Of a DNA stretch of 64,000 bases, positions 46,562 to 56,112 are shown piece after piece. Source of the stretch: Desulfoluna spongiiphila (lineage in GTDB: Bacteria; Desulfobacterota; Desulfobacteria; Desulfobacterales; Desulfolunaceae). The stretch covers positions 124,001-188,000 of the forward strand of contig NZ_FMUX01000006.1 in the NCBI RefSeq assembly GCF_900101345.1, read 5' to 3'. A program made the translations under genes and the position numbers. Position 1 is the first letter of the stretch, and each line of letters starts with the position of its first letter. The notes under the pieces are model-generated. The model was not told where the DNA came from. It searched no databases and saw only the letters and a list, made by a program, of their open reading frames with translations.

Positions 46562-47959
46562 TTAATTGATGCGTGCAAACAGGACCGCCCGAATGTCAGC
46601 CATGGCGTTGTCGATGCCGGCGGAGTCCTGCTTGCCTGCGGCGTTGAAGAGTTCCTGGAAGGCTTTTTTGTCCGAGGACGAAAGGTGGCGGGAGGTGCCG
46701 CCGTCGGAAAGGGCCGCCTCTTCGATGGCCAGGGCCGCATCATCCCGCTTGCCGTGGGACCGGGAGGTGATAAGGGTAAAGTAGAGCAGGATCCGGTCCA
46801 GCAGGACAAAGAGCATCTGCAGGTTCCTGCAGGGCCCTAAGGTGAGCTCCTGGCCCCCTAAAGGGATGCCGGAGACCTTTGCCCGTGCAATGCGCCGTTC
46901 CCCCAGAAAAGCCGAGGCCGCCCCGCCAAGGGAGCCCAGGACAGTAAACAGGCCGAGGCTGTGCCCGGCGGCGGCCAGGTCGATGACGGCACCGGCCGCA
47001 CCCCCGCACGTGGCGGCTGCCGTGGCCAGCTGCTTCTGGGTGAGTCCCAGAAGTTTGAAGGTGCGCTTGTCAAAGAGGTCCTGTTGAAGGACGGAGCCTT
47101 CGGGCATGGTGACATCAAAGACGCTGTGCCTGAAGGTGCGGCGGATCTGTTCCCGGGTCCGGGCCTCTTTTTTTCGGAGATCTTCCTGAAAACGCGCCGC
47201 CAGTTTTTTTTCTGTCTCTCCTTTTTTCGTGTCATCCCGCAGGGTGACGGAGACCGTGTGGGTCAGGGCAAACCGAAGGAGCTCGGCCATGGCATCGACG
47301 CTTCGCCTGAGTCGGTGGCCCCACTCCTCGTTCAGGGCCGTGACCACATGGGAAAGAGCGGGTTCCCATTCCGGGTCCACGGTCATAAGGGCCGCCAACA
47401 GGTCGAGCCGGTCTTTGATGGCTGCGGTGTGGGCGTTGAAGACCCGCACGGCGTTGAAGGTCTTGCGGAACTCCGCCCGCCAGGCGGCCAGGTGTTTTTC
47501 GTTTCCCCCCTTGCAGTTGATCACCGCCATGCGGGGCAGGCCCGTGAGGCGAAGGATCTCCATCTCCGCCAGGTCGTTTTGCCGTACGGGCCGGGACCCA
47601 TCCGCCACGTAGATGATCCCTGCCCCTTTTGCCACGGGTGCCAGGAGCTCGCATTCGTCCGTAAAGGTCTGATCGTCCTGATGTTCGGCAAGAAAGGCAT
47701 CAAGGATGCGCTCCGGTGCCCCGGTATAGGACCGGAACCAGGCCAGGGTTTTTTTGGGCGCCTGAAACCCCGGGGTGTCCACAAAGCGGATGAGGGGGGC
47801 ATCGTTGAGGGTGACCGTGTAGGTTCGGCTGGCCGTGGTCTCGCCGGGGAACGGGCTCACACGCACGGTGTCGTCCTCGGTGAGGGTGGAGACCAGGGTC
47901 GATTTTCCCTCGTTGGGATGCCCGAGGATGGCAAATTCTGGGATGGTCGTGTGGGTCAT
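46562..47959 (-). CDS. GTPase with DUF3482 C-terminal domain
   Basis: A 465-residue TRAFAC-class small GTPase. The G1 loop is GHPNEGKST (residues 13-21), G3 is DTPGF, and the G4-like segment INCKG (not the usual NKxD) is a variation of this family. The C-terminal DUF3482 part holds a coiled coil (KKEARTREQIRR) and a hydrophobic hairpin (near residues 320-355, ATCGGAAGAVIDLAAAG) suggesting membrane contact. It sits 38 bases after the DUF2868 gene; the two families are usually neighbours. The role is unknown; membrane stress is a reasonable guess beside MscS. Confidence 0.85.
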   Translation of the reverse strand: MTHTTIPEFAILGHPNEGKSTLVSTLTEDDTVRVSPFPGETTASRTYTVTLNDAPLIRFVDTPGFQAPKKTLAWFRSYTGAPERILDAFLAEHQDDQTFTDECELLAPVAKGAGIIYVADGSRPVRQNDLAEMEILRLTGLPRMAVINCKGGNEKHLAAWRAEFRKTFNAVRVFNAHTAAIKDRLDLLAALMTVDPEWEPALSHVVTALNEEWGHRLRRSVDAMAELLRFALTHTVSVTLRDDTKKGETEKKLAARFQEDLRKKEARTREQIRRTFRHSVFDVTMPEGSVLQQDLFDKRTFKLLGLTQKQLATAAATCGGAAGAVIDLAAAGHSLGLFTVLGSLGGAASAFLGERRIARAKVSGIPLGGQELTLGPCRNLQMLFVLLDRILLYFTLITSRSHGKRDDAALAIEEAALSDGGTSRHLSSSDKKAFQELFNAAGKQDSAGIDNAMADIRAVLFARIN

Positions 47960-47997
47960 GGTCTAAAAGCTGGCCTCCGTTCAAATGATAGAACCTG

Positions 47998-49509
47998 TTA
48001 GCTATCCTCTGCCTTTATTACCTCTACCCTCAAACCCGGCAGCGCCAGGGCCGCCACGACTTTCCTCCAGATATTCACATGGCCCTCTTCAGGTACGTCC
48101 AGGGTTCCTTCGGCCATTTCTCCGGTGAGAAGAATCGTCAGGGGGGTGTGCTTCGGGCACGACTGCCTCAGGTCCACGATCCAGTCCAGGGTTTCGCGGA
48201 TGGGCGCCTGCCACGCCTCCTGAACCAGGTAGAGGCGGCCATGGGGCTTCGGGTGTTGGGCAGGGGCCTCCATGGAGACGGTGATGATTTCCGGGGCCAT
48301 CAGGGGGGCGGCCAGATGGTGGGTAAGTTCCGGGATCATGTCTTGCAACTCTTCGGGGACGAGGACCGTGGGGCGGGCAGGGGTGAGGCCGGGGTCTCCG
48401 TTGTCCCGGGGGGTGACGGATTTGCGTTTGTTCAGCTCGGCCTCGGCCTCTTCGGCCCGGCGGGCTTCAGTGACCCGGGTGGCAAGGGACGGTCCCGAAA
48501 CGCTATCAAGCAGGAGGCGGACCTGGGGCCAGGCCAGGAGTTCCCGGTGCACGGCTTTGCCAAGGCCCCTTCGGGAGGCGATGAGAAGGCAAATCCGGGG
48601 CAGCAGGCCATACACCAGCAGCCCCATGGCAAGGAAGGGCCACCAGGCCGTGAGGTGGGCACCGGAGAGCCCTTCGATTCCTTCCTTTAAAAGGATACGG
48701 CTTCCGGCCACGGCCTCAAGGGTGGGGGTGCCCACACCCTGGGGAAAACACCAGGACCAGGGCAGGGCAATTCCTTCGGCCAGGCGATGCACCACCTGGG
48801 GGGCCGCGCTTTCCCCCAGGGTGGTCTGCCACCCGAAGGCCGTGTCAAAAAAGAGGATCCGCGTACAAAATGCGGTGAGGGCCCCGGCCGCAAAGACCGT
48901 GGCAAAGAGTTGGACCCGTGAGAAAAGAAGGAAAAAAAGTGTCCGCCCGAAGGCCCGGGAGTTTCCCCTGAGCCGCCGCCACAGCCCCAGGGTCTCGCTG
49001 CGACGCTCAGCCGGGAGTCTTTTCAATCCTTTTTCCATGGCCCGGGAGAGGAGATGGCCCACCATCACCCCGAAGGGGCTGAGGCTCTCCGGGGCCTTGA
49101 TCCTGAAGGCCAGGGGCAGGGCGCTTCCTGCGGCGAGGATGCCCTGAATCAGGATGAAGAGCACGAAAAAGACCAGCACGTTCACCGGCTCCGTGCCCGT
49201 ATAGGCAAGAAATGAAAACACCCCGCCATAGCCCGCCGTCACGGCAAAACAGACCAGGAGAACAGAAAGGAGGGCAGATGCCGTACCGAAGAGATCCCCG
49301 GGATGTTTATTCTTCATCTCGTCTGCCTGCCTTCGCGCCGCAAGCCAGCGCTCCAGGCGTTTTCGGTCGTCATCACCGGCACGGCTCTCCACAAGGCGGC
49401 GGTTTGCCTCGTCCACCTCGGCGTGGCCAGCGGTTTCGGCCTTCTCTTCGTCTATAGAAAGGAAGTGCAGGGTGTCCAGAAGGTCGCGGATGTGAAACGG
49501 TTTTTCCAT
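47998..49509 (-). CDS. DUF2868 membrane protein
   Basis: A 503-residue inner-membrane protein of the DUF2868 family, which pairs with DUF3482 GTPases. About five hydrophobic spans lie in the first two thirds (for example SALLSVLLVCFAVTAGYGG, LVFFVLFILIQGILAA, LQLFATVFAAG-like and AMGLLVYGLLPRICLLIA). A soluble C-terminal domain follows that ends with a possible nucleotide-handling fold (TPLTILLTGEMAEG). ATG 49509 (MEKPFHIRDLL) opens at the family start. I infer that it forms a complex with the GTPase downstream; the biochemical function is not known. Confidence 0.82.
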   Translation of the reverse strand: MEKPFHIRDLLDTLHFLSIDEEKAETAGHAEVDEANRRLVESRAGDDDRKRLERWLAARRQADEMKNKHPGDLFGTASALLSVLLVCFAVTAGYGGVFSFLAYTGTEPVNVLVFFVLFILIQGILAAGSALPLAFRIKAPESLSPFGVMVGHLLSRAMEKGLKRLPAERRSETLGLWRRLRGNSRAFGRTLFFLLFSRVQLFATVFAAGALTAFCTRILFFDTAFGWQTTLGESAAPQVVHRLAEGIALPWSWCFPQGVGTPTLEAVAGSRILLKEGIEGLSGAHLTAWWPFLAMGLLVYGLLPRICLLIASRRGLGKAVHRELLAWPQVRLLLDSVSGPSLATRVTEARRAEEAEAELNKRKSVTPRDNGDPGLTPARPTVLVPEELQDMIPELTHHLAAPLMAPEIITVSMEAPAQHPKPHGRLYLVQEAWQAPIRETLDWIVDLRQSCPKHTPLTILLTGEMAEGTLDVPEEGHVNIWRKVVAALALPGLRVEVIKAEDS

Positions 49510-49596
49510 GCCTTGAGATGTACCGCAGGAGGGGAAAAATGGCAAGGGAGGGGCTGTGCGGCAGGAAGGCTTTAGCTCGAAAGGTCGTGTTTCGTT

Positions 49597-49620
49597 GGCC
49601 TCCGGCAGGGCGTCGGAGGC
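49597..49620 (-). repeat. Isolated H4/end fragment of the modular repeat
   Basis: Only the terminal palindrome remains (GCCTCCGGCAGGGCGTCGG). It lies between yejF and the DUF2868 gene and looks like a deletion remnant of a full copy. Confidence 0.65.
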
Positions 49621-49667
49621 TATTTTGAGCTGAATGGTTTTGTGAGTTGCAAAAAAAGCCTGTCCCC

Positions 49668-51260
49668 TCACGAAAGGGCGGCTGCCAGCAGCTCTTTCGT
49701 GTAGGGGTGAGCTGGCGTTTCAAATATCTGGTGGGTGTTTCCGGACTCCACGATTTGTCCATCTTTCATCACCATTACCCGGTCGCAGAGGGAGCGGATA
49801 ATACGCAGATCGTGGGAGATGAAGAGGTAGGCGATATTTCGGGTTTTCTGGAGAGACTTCAGGAGGGTGGTGACCTGGAATTGAATGGATCGGTCCAGGG
49901 CCGAGGTGGGTTCGTCCAGAATGATGAGGGCCGGGTTGAGGACCAGGGCCCTGGCGATGGCGATGCGTTGCCTTTCTCCACCCGAAAATTCGTGGGGGTA
50001 GCGGGCAAGGATTGATGGAGACAGGCCCACCTCGGTGATGGCTTTTTCGATGAGGCGGTGATGGTCGCCACGGGTTTCCTTGGCATGGTGGCTGAGCCCT
50101 TCGGCTACGATCTCCCGCACGCTCATGCGGGGGGATAGGCTGGCAAAGGGGTCCTGGAACACCACCTGAATGTTTTGCCTGATGCGGTTGAGCTCTGCCT
50201 GCCCCAGAGTATCCAGCCTGTGCCCCATGAATTCGATGCCGCCCCGGCACCGGATCAGGCGCAGAAGGGCCAGGGCCAGGGTGGATTTTCCGGAGCCGCT
50301 TTCCCCAACGATCCCTAAACTCTCACCTGCCTTCACCTCAAGGGAAACCCCGTCCACGGCGCGGGTGACACGTCTCTTCTTGAAAAGAAACCTGTCCCCT
50401 TTTTGGAAATGGACCCTGATGTCGTCAGCTTTGAGGACCACCGGAGCCCCTTCCATGTTTCGGGGTTCTGCTGGCGTCGCATGGGCCGTCACAAGCTGTT
50501 TGGTGTAGGGATGCCGGGGCGCTTCAAAAAGCTCTTCGGGGGTTGCCGTTTCGACGAATTCACCGCCGCGCATCACGTACACCCGGTTTGCCACGTGCCG
50601 GACCACCCCAAGGTCGTGGGTAATGAGCAGGATACCCATGTGGCGTGTCTCTTTGAGCTCGGACAGCAAGGCCAGCACCCTTGCCTGCACCGTGACGTCC
50701 AGGGCCGTGGTGGGTTCGTCGGCGATAAGAAGTCCCGGGTTGGAAGCGATGGCCATGGCGATCATCACCCGCTGCCTCTGTCCCCCCGATAGCTGGTGGG
50801 GGTGGTGGCCGAGCCGTTCTTCGGCATGGTCAATGCCCACGGCACTTAAAAGCTCTATGGCTTTTTGTCTTGCCTTCTTTCTGCCAGAACTGTCATGGGA
50901 CAGGATCCCTTCAGTGATTTGTTTCTCAATGGTGTGAAGGGGATTCAGGGCGGTCATGGGCTCCTGAAAGATCATCCCGGCACTTTTGCCCCGCATCGAT
51001 CGCATCTCCTTTTCGGGTAATTCCAGGATATTCCGATCCCCAAGTGAAATTGCACCTTGGATACGGGTTCCGGATACAGGCAGCAGCCGCAAGACAGACT
51101 GGGCAGCCACGGATTTGCCCGCCCCGCTCTCGCCCACGATGGCAACGATCTCCCCCCGGTTGACGGCAAAGGAGATCCCCTTCACCACCTCCTTTTCCAT
51201 GCCGTTTTCAGAAAAGGATATATGCAGGTCTTCAACGTTTAACACTGGGGGTAGGGTCAA
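49668..51260 (-). CDS. yejF: Peptide ABC transporter, fused ATP-binding subunit YejF
   Basis: A 530-residue protein with two ATPase domains that powers the YejABE oligopeptide importer (microcin C uptake in E. coli). The first Walker A is GESGAGKS near residue 43, and the second is GESGSGKS near residue 324. Each half has its signature ([20 protein letters not shown]) and Walker B. The C-terminal oligopeptide motif is [10 protein letters not shown]. Translation starts at a TTG (51260) behind AGGAG. A 290-base repeat copy lies between yejE and this gene, separating the last gene from yejABE. Confidence 0.94.
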   Translation of the reverse strand: MTLPPVLNVEDLHISFSENGMEKEVVKGISFAVNRGEIVAIVGESGAGKSVAAQSVLRLLPVSGTRIQGAISLGDRNILELPEKEMRSMRGKSAGMIFQEPMTALNPLHTIEKQITEGILSHDSSGRKKARQKAIELLSAVGIDHAEERLGHHPHQLSGGQRQRVMIAMAIASNPGLLIADEPTTALDVTVQARVLALLSELKETRHMGILLITHDLGVVRHVANRVYVMRGGEFVETATPEELFEAPRHPYTKQLVTAHATPAEPRNMEGAPVVLKADDIRVHFQKGDRFLFKKRRVTRAVDGVSLEVKAGESLGIVGESGSGKSTLALALLRLIRCRGGIEFMGHRLDTLGQAELNRIRQNIQVVFQDPFASLSPRMSVREIVAEGLSHHAKETRGDHHRLIEKAITEVGLSPSILARYPHEFSGGERQRIAIARALVLNPALIILDEPTSALDRSIQFQVTTLLKSLQKTRNIAYLFISHDLRIIRSLCDRVMVMKDGQIVESGNTHQIFETPAHPYTKELLAAALS

Positions 51261-51296
51261 TGATTTCTCCTGAATTATAGTTGCTCTTCGGTTTAT

Positions 51297-51587
51297 ACCT
51301 CCGGCGGCCCTGCCGGGGGCTAAACGTTTAAAAAGTTTAACAAACAGGTCTTAAAAAATGATTTCAGATGAAGTCTTTTTTAAGGGCGGATGTGATTTGA
51401 CCCGAGGAACGAGGGACAAAGCGCATCCGAAACCTGCCTTCAAGGTGGCATCTACGTTGGTATCCACGGGCGAAGCCCGTCAGGGAATGTGATGAGCCTG
51501 AGGAACGAAGGCGAAAGAGCATTCCCGAACCTGGGGTCCAGGGGTGGCGAAGCCACTTAGGCTAAAAATCCCCTGGCCGCCGGAGGC
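51297..51587 (+). repeat. Modular intergenic repeat, compound copy inside the yej operon
   Basis: It begins with H4 (CTCCGGCGGCCCTGCCGG), H3 (TAAACGTTTAAAAAGTTTA) and ACAAACAGG. A first H2 has stem GCGGATGTGATTTGACC and loop CGAGGAACGAG. A second H2 has GGGAATG/CATTCCC and loop TGAGGAACGAA. It also has small GC hairpins ACGGGCGAAGCCCGT and GTGGCGAAGCCAC, then CCAGGGG/CCCCTGG and the right end GCCGCCGGAGGC. It is oriented against the yej genes. Confidence 0.87.
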
Positions 51588-51612
51588 ACGCTTTTGCTTC
51601 TTTTCCTGCTGC

Positions 51613-52653
51613 TCACCCCCGAGCCTGGTGCCTTGGGTTAAAGGCGTCGCGCACGCCCTCCCCGATAAACACGAGCAGGCTCAGCATGAGGGCCAGGACC
51701 ACAAAGGCGGAGAGGCCGATCCATGGTGCGTGCTGGTTGGCCTTTCCCTGGGCCAGGAGTTCCCCCAGGGCCGGGGAGCCCGGGGGCAGGCCGAAGCCCA
51801 GGAAGTCCAGGGAGGTGAGGGTGGTGATGGAGCCGCTCAGGATAAAGGGCAGGAAGCTGAACACCGAGATCAGGGAGTTGGGCAGGACGTGCCGCCACAT
51901 GATTTTGCGGTCCCCGATGCCCAGGGCTCGGGCGGCCCGTACATATTCCAGGTTCCTGCAGCGGAGGAACTCGGCCCTGACCACTTCCACAAGCCCCATC
52001 CAGCTGAAGAGGAGCATGATGCCCAGGATGACCCAGAACCCCGGCTCGATGAAGCTGGAGATGATGATGAGGATATAGAGCAGGGGCATTCCCGACCAGA
52101 TCTCCATGAGCCGCTGGCCCAGCATGTCGATTTTTCCGCCGAAGTAGCCCTGGACGGCGCCCACGGTGACGCCGATGGCCGAGCTGAAGAGGGTGAGGAG
52201 CATGCCGAAGGTCACCGAGGTGCGAAATCCGTAGAGAAGCCGGACGAAGATGTCCCTGCCGTGGTCGTCGGTTCCCAGCAGGTTCTCCCCGTTGGGCGGT
52301 GCCGGGAAGACCGGGCGCTCAAAGTTTACCGTGTCGTAGTGGAACCGGATGGGGGACCGGAGCATCCATCCTTGGGCGTTGATGAGGTCCCGCACCTGGG
52401 GATCGGTGAAGTCCGCCGTGGTTTCAAAGACGCCTCCGAAATCCGTTTCGGGGTAGTCGTGAATCACGGGGAGGTACCAGCGCCCCTGGAATCGCACCAG
52501 GAGGGGCGAGTCGTTGGCGATGACCTCGGCCATGAGGCTCAAGGCGAACAGCACGGAAAAGAGCACAAAGGAGTAAAAGGCCCGGCGGTTTGTCCGAAAA
52601 GCCCGGACGCGCCTTTTGCCTATAGGGGACAGGTTGATCCATGCCATGGTCAT
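51613..52653 (-). CDS. yejE: Peptide ABC transporter permease YejE
   Basis: A 346-residue inner-membrane permease with about six spans. The N-terminal RRVRAFRTNRRAFYSFVLFS and the transport-protein signature EVVRAEFLRCRNLEYVRAARALG (EAA loop for ATPase contact) are typical of YejE/OppC. The large periplasmic part with GENLLGTDDHGRDIFVRLLY is the usual OppC motif. Its start overlaps the end of yejB by 4 bases (ATGA), so translation is coupled. A repeat copy follows before yejF. Confidence 0.94.
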   Translation of the reverse strand: MTMAWINLSPIGKRRVRAFRTNRRAFYSFVLFSVLFALSLMAEVIANDSPLLVRFQGRWYLPVIHDYPETDFGGVFETTADFTDPQVRDLINAQGWMLRSPIRFHYDTVNFERPVFPAPPNGENLLGTDDHGRDIFVRLLYGFRTSVTFGMLLTLFSSAIGVTVGAVQGYFGGKIDMLGQRLMEIWSGMPLLYILIIISSFIEPGFWVILGIMLLFSWMGLVEVVRAEFLRCRNLEYVRAARALGIGDRKIMWRHVLPNSLISVFSFLPFILSGSITTLTSLDFLGFGLPPGSPALGELLAQGKANQHAPWIGLSAFVVLALMLSLLVFIGEGVRDAFNPRHQARG

Positions 52654-53747
52654 ACCTCGCTTTCGTCAAAGGAGATGCGCGGGTCCACCCACACATAGGT
52701 AATGTCGCTGATGATCTTCAGGACCAGGCCCATGAGAAGGCCGATGTAGAGGTTGGCGAACATCACCGGGTAGTCCCGCTGCATGGTGGACTCGAATCCC
52801 AGGAGCCCCATGCCGTCTAAGGAGAAGATCACCTCGATCATCATGGATCCGGTGAAAAAGATACTCACAAAGGTGGCGGGAAGGCCCGAGATGACGATGA
52901 TCATGGCGTTTCGGAACACATGGCCCAGAAGGATCCTTTTTTCGGTCACCCCCTTGGCCCGGGCCGTCACCACGTAGAGCTTGTTGATCTCTTCCAGAAA
53001 GGAGTTTTTGGTGAGAAGGGCGAGCCCTGCGATGCCCCCGATGCTCATGGCCAGGATGGGCAGGCAAAGGTGGTGGAGGTAGTCGGTTACTTTTCCCCAG
53101 AAGGGAAGTGCATCAAACCCCGGCGAGACCAGTCCGCGCAGGGGAAACCACTGGAGATAGCTGCCCCCTGCAAACACGGTGATGAGAAGGACCGCAAAGA
53201 GAAACACCGGGATGGAGTTCATCAGGATCACCACGGTGCTGGACCACACGTCGAACCGGGTGCCGTGGTTGACGGCCTTTCGGATGCCTAACGGAATGGA
53301 GATCCCGTAGATCAACAGGGTGCTCCAGAGCCCCAGGGAGATGGAGACGGGCATTTTTTCAAAGATGATGTCCACCACCTTCCGGTCCCTGAAAAAACTC
53401 TCTCCAAAGTCAAAGCAGAGGTAGCTTTTCAGCATGTTCAGGTAGCGTTCATGGACGGGCTTGTCGAACCCGAACTGTTTTTCGATCTCCCGGATCATCT
53501 CAGGGGAGACCCCGCTGGCCCCCTTGTACCGGTTGACCCGGTTAAGGGAGGTGTCCGGCGTGCTCACCAGGTCCCCGTCCTGGCCGGTGATGCGTTCAAG
53601 CACCGACCGGCGGTCCCCTTGCATTTTGGAAATCACCTGCTCCACCGGTCCTCCCGGTGCCAGTTGGATCACAAAAAAGTTCACGGTGAGGATCCCCAGG
53701 AGGGTGGGGACCATATAGAAAATTCGCTTGAGAATGTATCCGCCCAT
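52650..53747 (-). CDS. yejB: Peptide ABC transporter permease YejB
   Basis: A 365-residue permease of the OppB type with about six spans. It begins GGYILKRIFYMVPTLLGILT and contains VIQLAPGGPVEQV plus the long YejB-type insert; the EAA loop is NKLYVVTARAKGVTEKRIL. Two ATGs are in tandem (53750 and 53747); I prefer 53747 because it lies 5-6 bases from AGGAG. Its start overlaps the yejA stop, and its end overlaps yejE by 4 bases. Confidence 0.93.
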   Translation of the reverse strand: MGGYILKRIFYMVPTLLGILTVNFFVIQLAPGGPVEQVISKMQGDRRSVLERITGQDGDLVSTPDTSLNRVNRYKGASGVSPEMIREIEKQFGFDKPVHERYLNMLKSYLCFDFGESFFRDRKVVDIIFEKMPVSISLGLWSTLLIYGISIPLGIRKAVNHGTRFDVWSSTVVILMNSIPVFLFAVLLITVFAGGSYLQWFPLRGLVSPGFDALPFWGKVTDYLHHLCLPILAMSIGGIAGLALLTKNSFLEEINKLYVVTARAKGVTEKRILLGHVFRNAMIIVISGLPATFVSIFFTGSMMIEVIFSLDGMGLLGFESTMQRDYPVMFANLYIGLLMGLVLKIISDITYVWVDPRISFDESEV

Positions 53748-55597
53748 CATATCTCCTTGGGGCCTGCCTGAACGGCGTCTTTGCCCGGACGTACCCACCA
53801 GGTGGCGACCCCGGGTTTCTTGCCGGGGATGACCTTGGGCATGTCAAATTTATCCCTGTAGGCCAGCCGGTAGTGGCTCACCGTGCCGAAGGGGATCATG
53901 TAGGTTCCCTGAAGCAGTACCCGATCCAGGGCGTGCATGGCGAAAACGAGTGTGTTGCGGTCCGGTGCGGAGAGGATTTTCTCCACCAGGAAATCAACGG
54001 CCGGGCTCTTGACCCCGGCAAGGTTCCGGGCCCCTTTCCGGTCGGCGCTCTCCGAGTGCCAGTAGAGTTTCATCTCCATCCCCGGGGTGGGCATGCAGCC
54101 GAAGCCTGCGTTGATCATGTCGTAATCGTAGTTTCGCATGCGCAGAGTGTACTGGGCCGAGTCACTGCGGTGGATGATCATCTCGATTCCCAGGCGGGAC
54201 AGGTTCTTTTGAAACGGCAGCAGGAGCCGGTCCGTGGCTGGCGAGTCGGAGAGGAACTGGAACCGAAATGGGCTCCCCTGCTTTATGGGGCCCTTTTCCC
54301 TTCCGTAGACAAGCCGGTTGTCTTTGATGCGCCACCCCTCTTCCTTGAGTATCTGGGCAGCCCGGATGAGGCGTTCCCGGATTAACCCGGATCCGTCCGA
54401 CTCCGGGATTCGGTAGGGGGAGGTGAACACCTCCTTGGGCAGTTCGTCCTTAAACGGGGATAGAAGGGCCGTCTCCTCCGGGCCGGGAAGGGGAGGCGCT
54501 GAAAAATCTGAATTAAAAAAGTAGCTGGTGAAGCGCCGGGGTTCGCCATAGTAGAGCCGTTTTTTCGCCCATCCGTAATCAAAGGCAAGGAGGAGGGCAT
54601 AGCGTACCCGGGGATTCTTGAACACCGGCCTGCGGGTGTTGAACACCAAGCCTTCCATGCCCTGGGGAAGCCGGTGGGGTAGGGTGGCGCACTTGATCTC
54701 GCCCCGGGCAAAGGCCGGCCCTTTGTACATGGTGGCCCAGGTCTTGGCTGAGTTTTCGAAACGGTAGTCGTAGAGCCCGGCTCTGAAGGCCTCAAGGGCC
54801 ACGGTGCCGTCCCGGAAGTAATCGAAGGTGATGACGTCGAAATTATACTGTCCGCGACAGACAGGAAGGTCCCGGGCCCAGTAGTCCTTGACGCGCTCGT
54901 AGGTGATGCTTCGTCCCTGCTTGAAGGAGGCGATGCGGTAAGGCCCGCTTCCCAAGGGAAGGTCCAGGGTGGTGGCGAAAAAATCCCGCATGCGCCAGGC
55001 ATGCTCCGGCAAGACGGCGAGCTGGGCCAGGATGCCGGGAAGCTCGCGGCTTGCCCTGGCTTTGAAATCGAATTTCACCCGGTAGGGGCCCAGGGCCTCC
55101 ACCCTTTTGATCTCTTCGTAGTACTTTTTCAGGGTGTTGCCGAAGTTGTTGATCAGGGCGTTGTACGAGAAGACCACATCTGTGGCCGTCACCGGGGTTC
55201 CGTCATGGAAGCGGGCTTCTTTTCTCAGGTGGAAGATAATCCAGGAACGGTTTTCAGGCATCTCTACCCCCTCTGCCAGCAGTCCGTAGTACACCCCGTC
55301 CTCGTCGCCGGATGCCACCATGAGGCTGTCGTAGACCAGCTCCGCCCCGGCAGCACATTCCCCTCTGAGGATAAACGGGTTGAAACTGTTGAAATTGCCC
55401 AGGGAAAAATCCCGCAGGGTCCCACCCTTGGGGGCGTTCGGGTTCACGTAATCAAAATGCTCGAACCCCGCCTTGTATTTTGGCACCCCCCCGGAACTTA
55501 AGGCGTGGGAAAAAACAACGCCCGGGCTTTCCGCACGTGCTGTGGAGATGGTCAGCACAAAAAGAACGAGCACAATCAGGGGAATACTAAACTTCAT
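53747..55597 (-). CDS. yejA: Peptide-binding protein YejA
   Basis: A 616-residue periplasmic binding protein of family 5. The Sec signal is MKFSIPLIVLVLFVLTISTA, cut near ARA. The mature part has YVNPNAPKGGTLRDFSLGNF, the opening typical of YejA, then RKEARFHDGTPVTATDVVFS, the family 5 signature. In E. coli the Yej system imports peptide antibiotics such as microcin C and oligopeptides. ATG 55597 starts the signal peptide; an ATG nine bases upstream is also possible. It is the first gene of yejABE-F. Confidence 0.94.
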   Translation of the reverse strand: MKFSIPLIVLVLFVLTISTARAESPGVVFSHALSSGGVPKYKAGFEHFDYVNPNAPKGGTLRDFSLGNFNSFNPFILRGECAAGAELVYDSLMVASGDEDGVYYGLLAEGVEMPENRSWIIFHLRKEARFHDGTPVTATDVVFSYNALINNFGNTLKKYYEEIKRVEALGPYRVKFDFKARASRELPGILAQLAVLPEHAWRMRDFFATTLDLPLGSGPYRIASFKQGRSITYERVKDYWARDLPVCRGQYNFDVITFDYFRDGTVALEAFRAGLYDYRFENSAKTWATMYKGPAFARGEIKCATLPHRLPQGMEGLVFNTRRPVFKNPRVRYALLLAFDYGWAKKRLYYGEPRRFTSYFFNSDFSAPPLPGPEETALLSPFKDELPKEVFTSPYRIPESDGSGLIRERLIRAAQILKEEGWRIKDNRLVYGREKGPIKQGSPFRFQFLSDSPATDRLLLPFQKNLSRLGIEMIIHRSDSAQYTLRMRNYDYDMINAGFGCMPTPGMEMKLYWHSESADRKGARNLAGVKSPAVDFLVEKILSAPDRNTLVFAMHALDRVLLQGTYMIPFGTVSHYRLAYRDKFDMPKVIPGKKPGVATWWVRPGKDAVQAGPKEI

Positions 55598-55687
55598 GAT
55601 GGACATACCTTGTCTGGCTTCCGGCTCACCGGAAGGGTTGTGTGGTAAAAGCGTGCCTTCTATGGTTAACGTGAGTGGAAAAAGCAG

Positions 55688-55794
55688 GCCTCCGGCGGCG
55701 AGGTGAGCCACCTCGAAAGCTTATTGCATTTGCGCATTTTCCTTCGTTCCTCAGGAAAATGCGCAAACGCCTTCGGCTCGGGCTTCGCCCGATA
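55688..55794 (-). repeat. Modular intergenic repeat, half copy, with extra GC hairpin
   Basis: It has the end GCCTCCGGCGGC, H1 GAGGTGAGCCACCTC and H2 with stem GCATTTGCGCATTTTCC / GGAAAATGCGCAAACGC around TTCGTTCCTCA. Read on the minus strand the stem has sixteen Watson-Crick pairs and one G-T. A CGGGCTTCGCCCG hairpin follows. A CCTTCTATGGTTAA block upstream (about 55657-55670) is the complement of the tail seen beside other copies. Confidence 0.87.
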
Positions 55795-55886
55795 CATAAG
55801 TTGGTGGTTTGTACGAGCTGTCCCATAAGCCTTGAAAGACCAGGACTCATTCACGTAACCTGTTGACTATCAGCTTTAATCGGACT

Positions 55887-56055
55887 GCCTCCGGTGGCCA
55901 GGGAATAAATCCCCTGGATCCCAGGTTCGGGAATGCTCTTTCGCCTTCGCTTGTCGCGCGGTAGTCCGGTGACGTCGGCTTATTGGTGACACCCTCGCAT
56001 GGGCATGTGCGGATTCCTCAGGCTCATCACATTCCCTGACGGGCTTCGCCCGTGC
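55887..56055 (-). repeat. Modular intergenic repeat with an insertion in the H2 loop
   Basis: The stem GGGAATGCTCTTTCGCC / GGCTCATCACATTCCC equals the second H2 of the copy at 51297. Here about 64 foreign bases split the loop TTCG|TTCCTCA. The flanks, including CTGACGGGCTTCGCCCGTG, match that copy. Confidence 0.82.
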
Positions 56056-56112
56056 TGAATAACGAGGGTAAGGGGCGATATCCTGTATCAGGGTTTCTTC
56101 GTTCGAATGATA

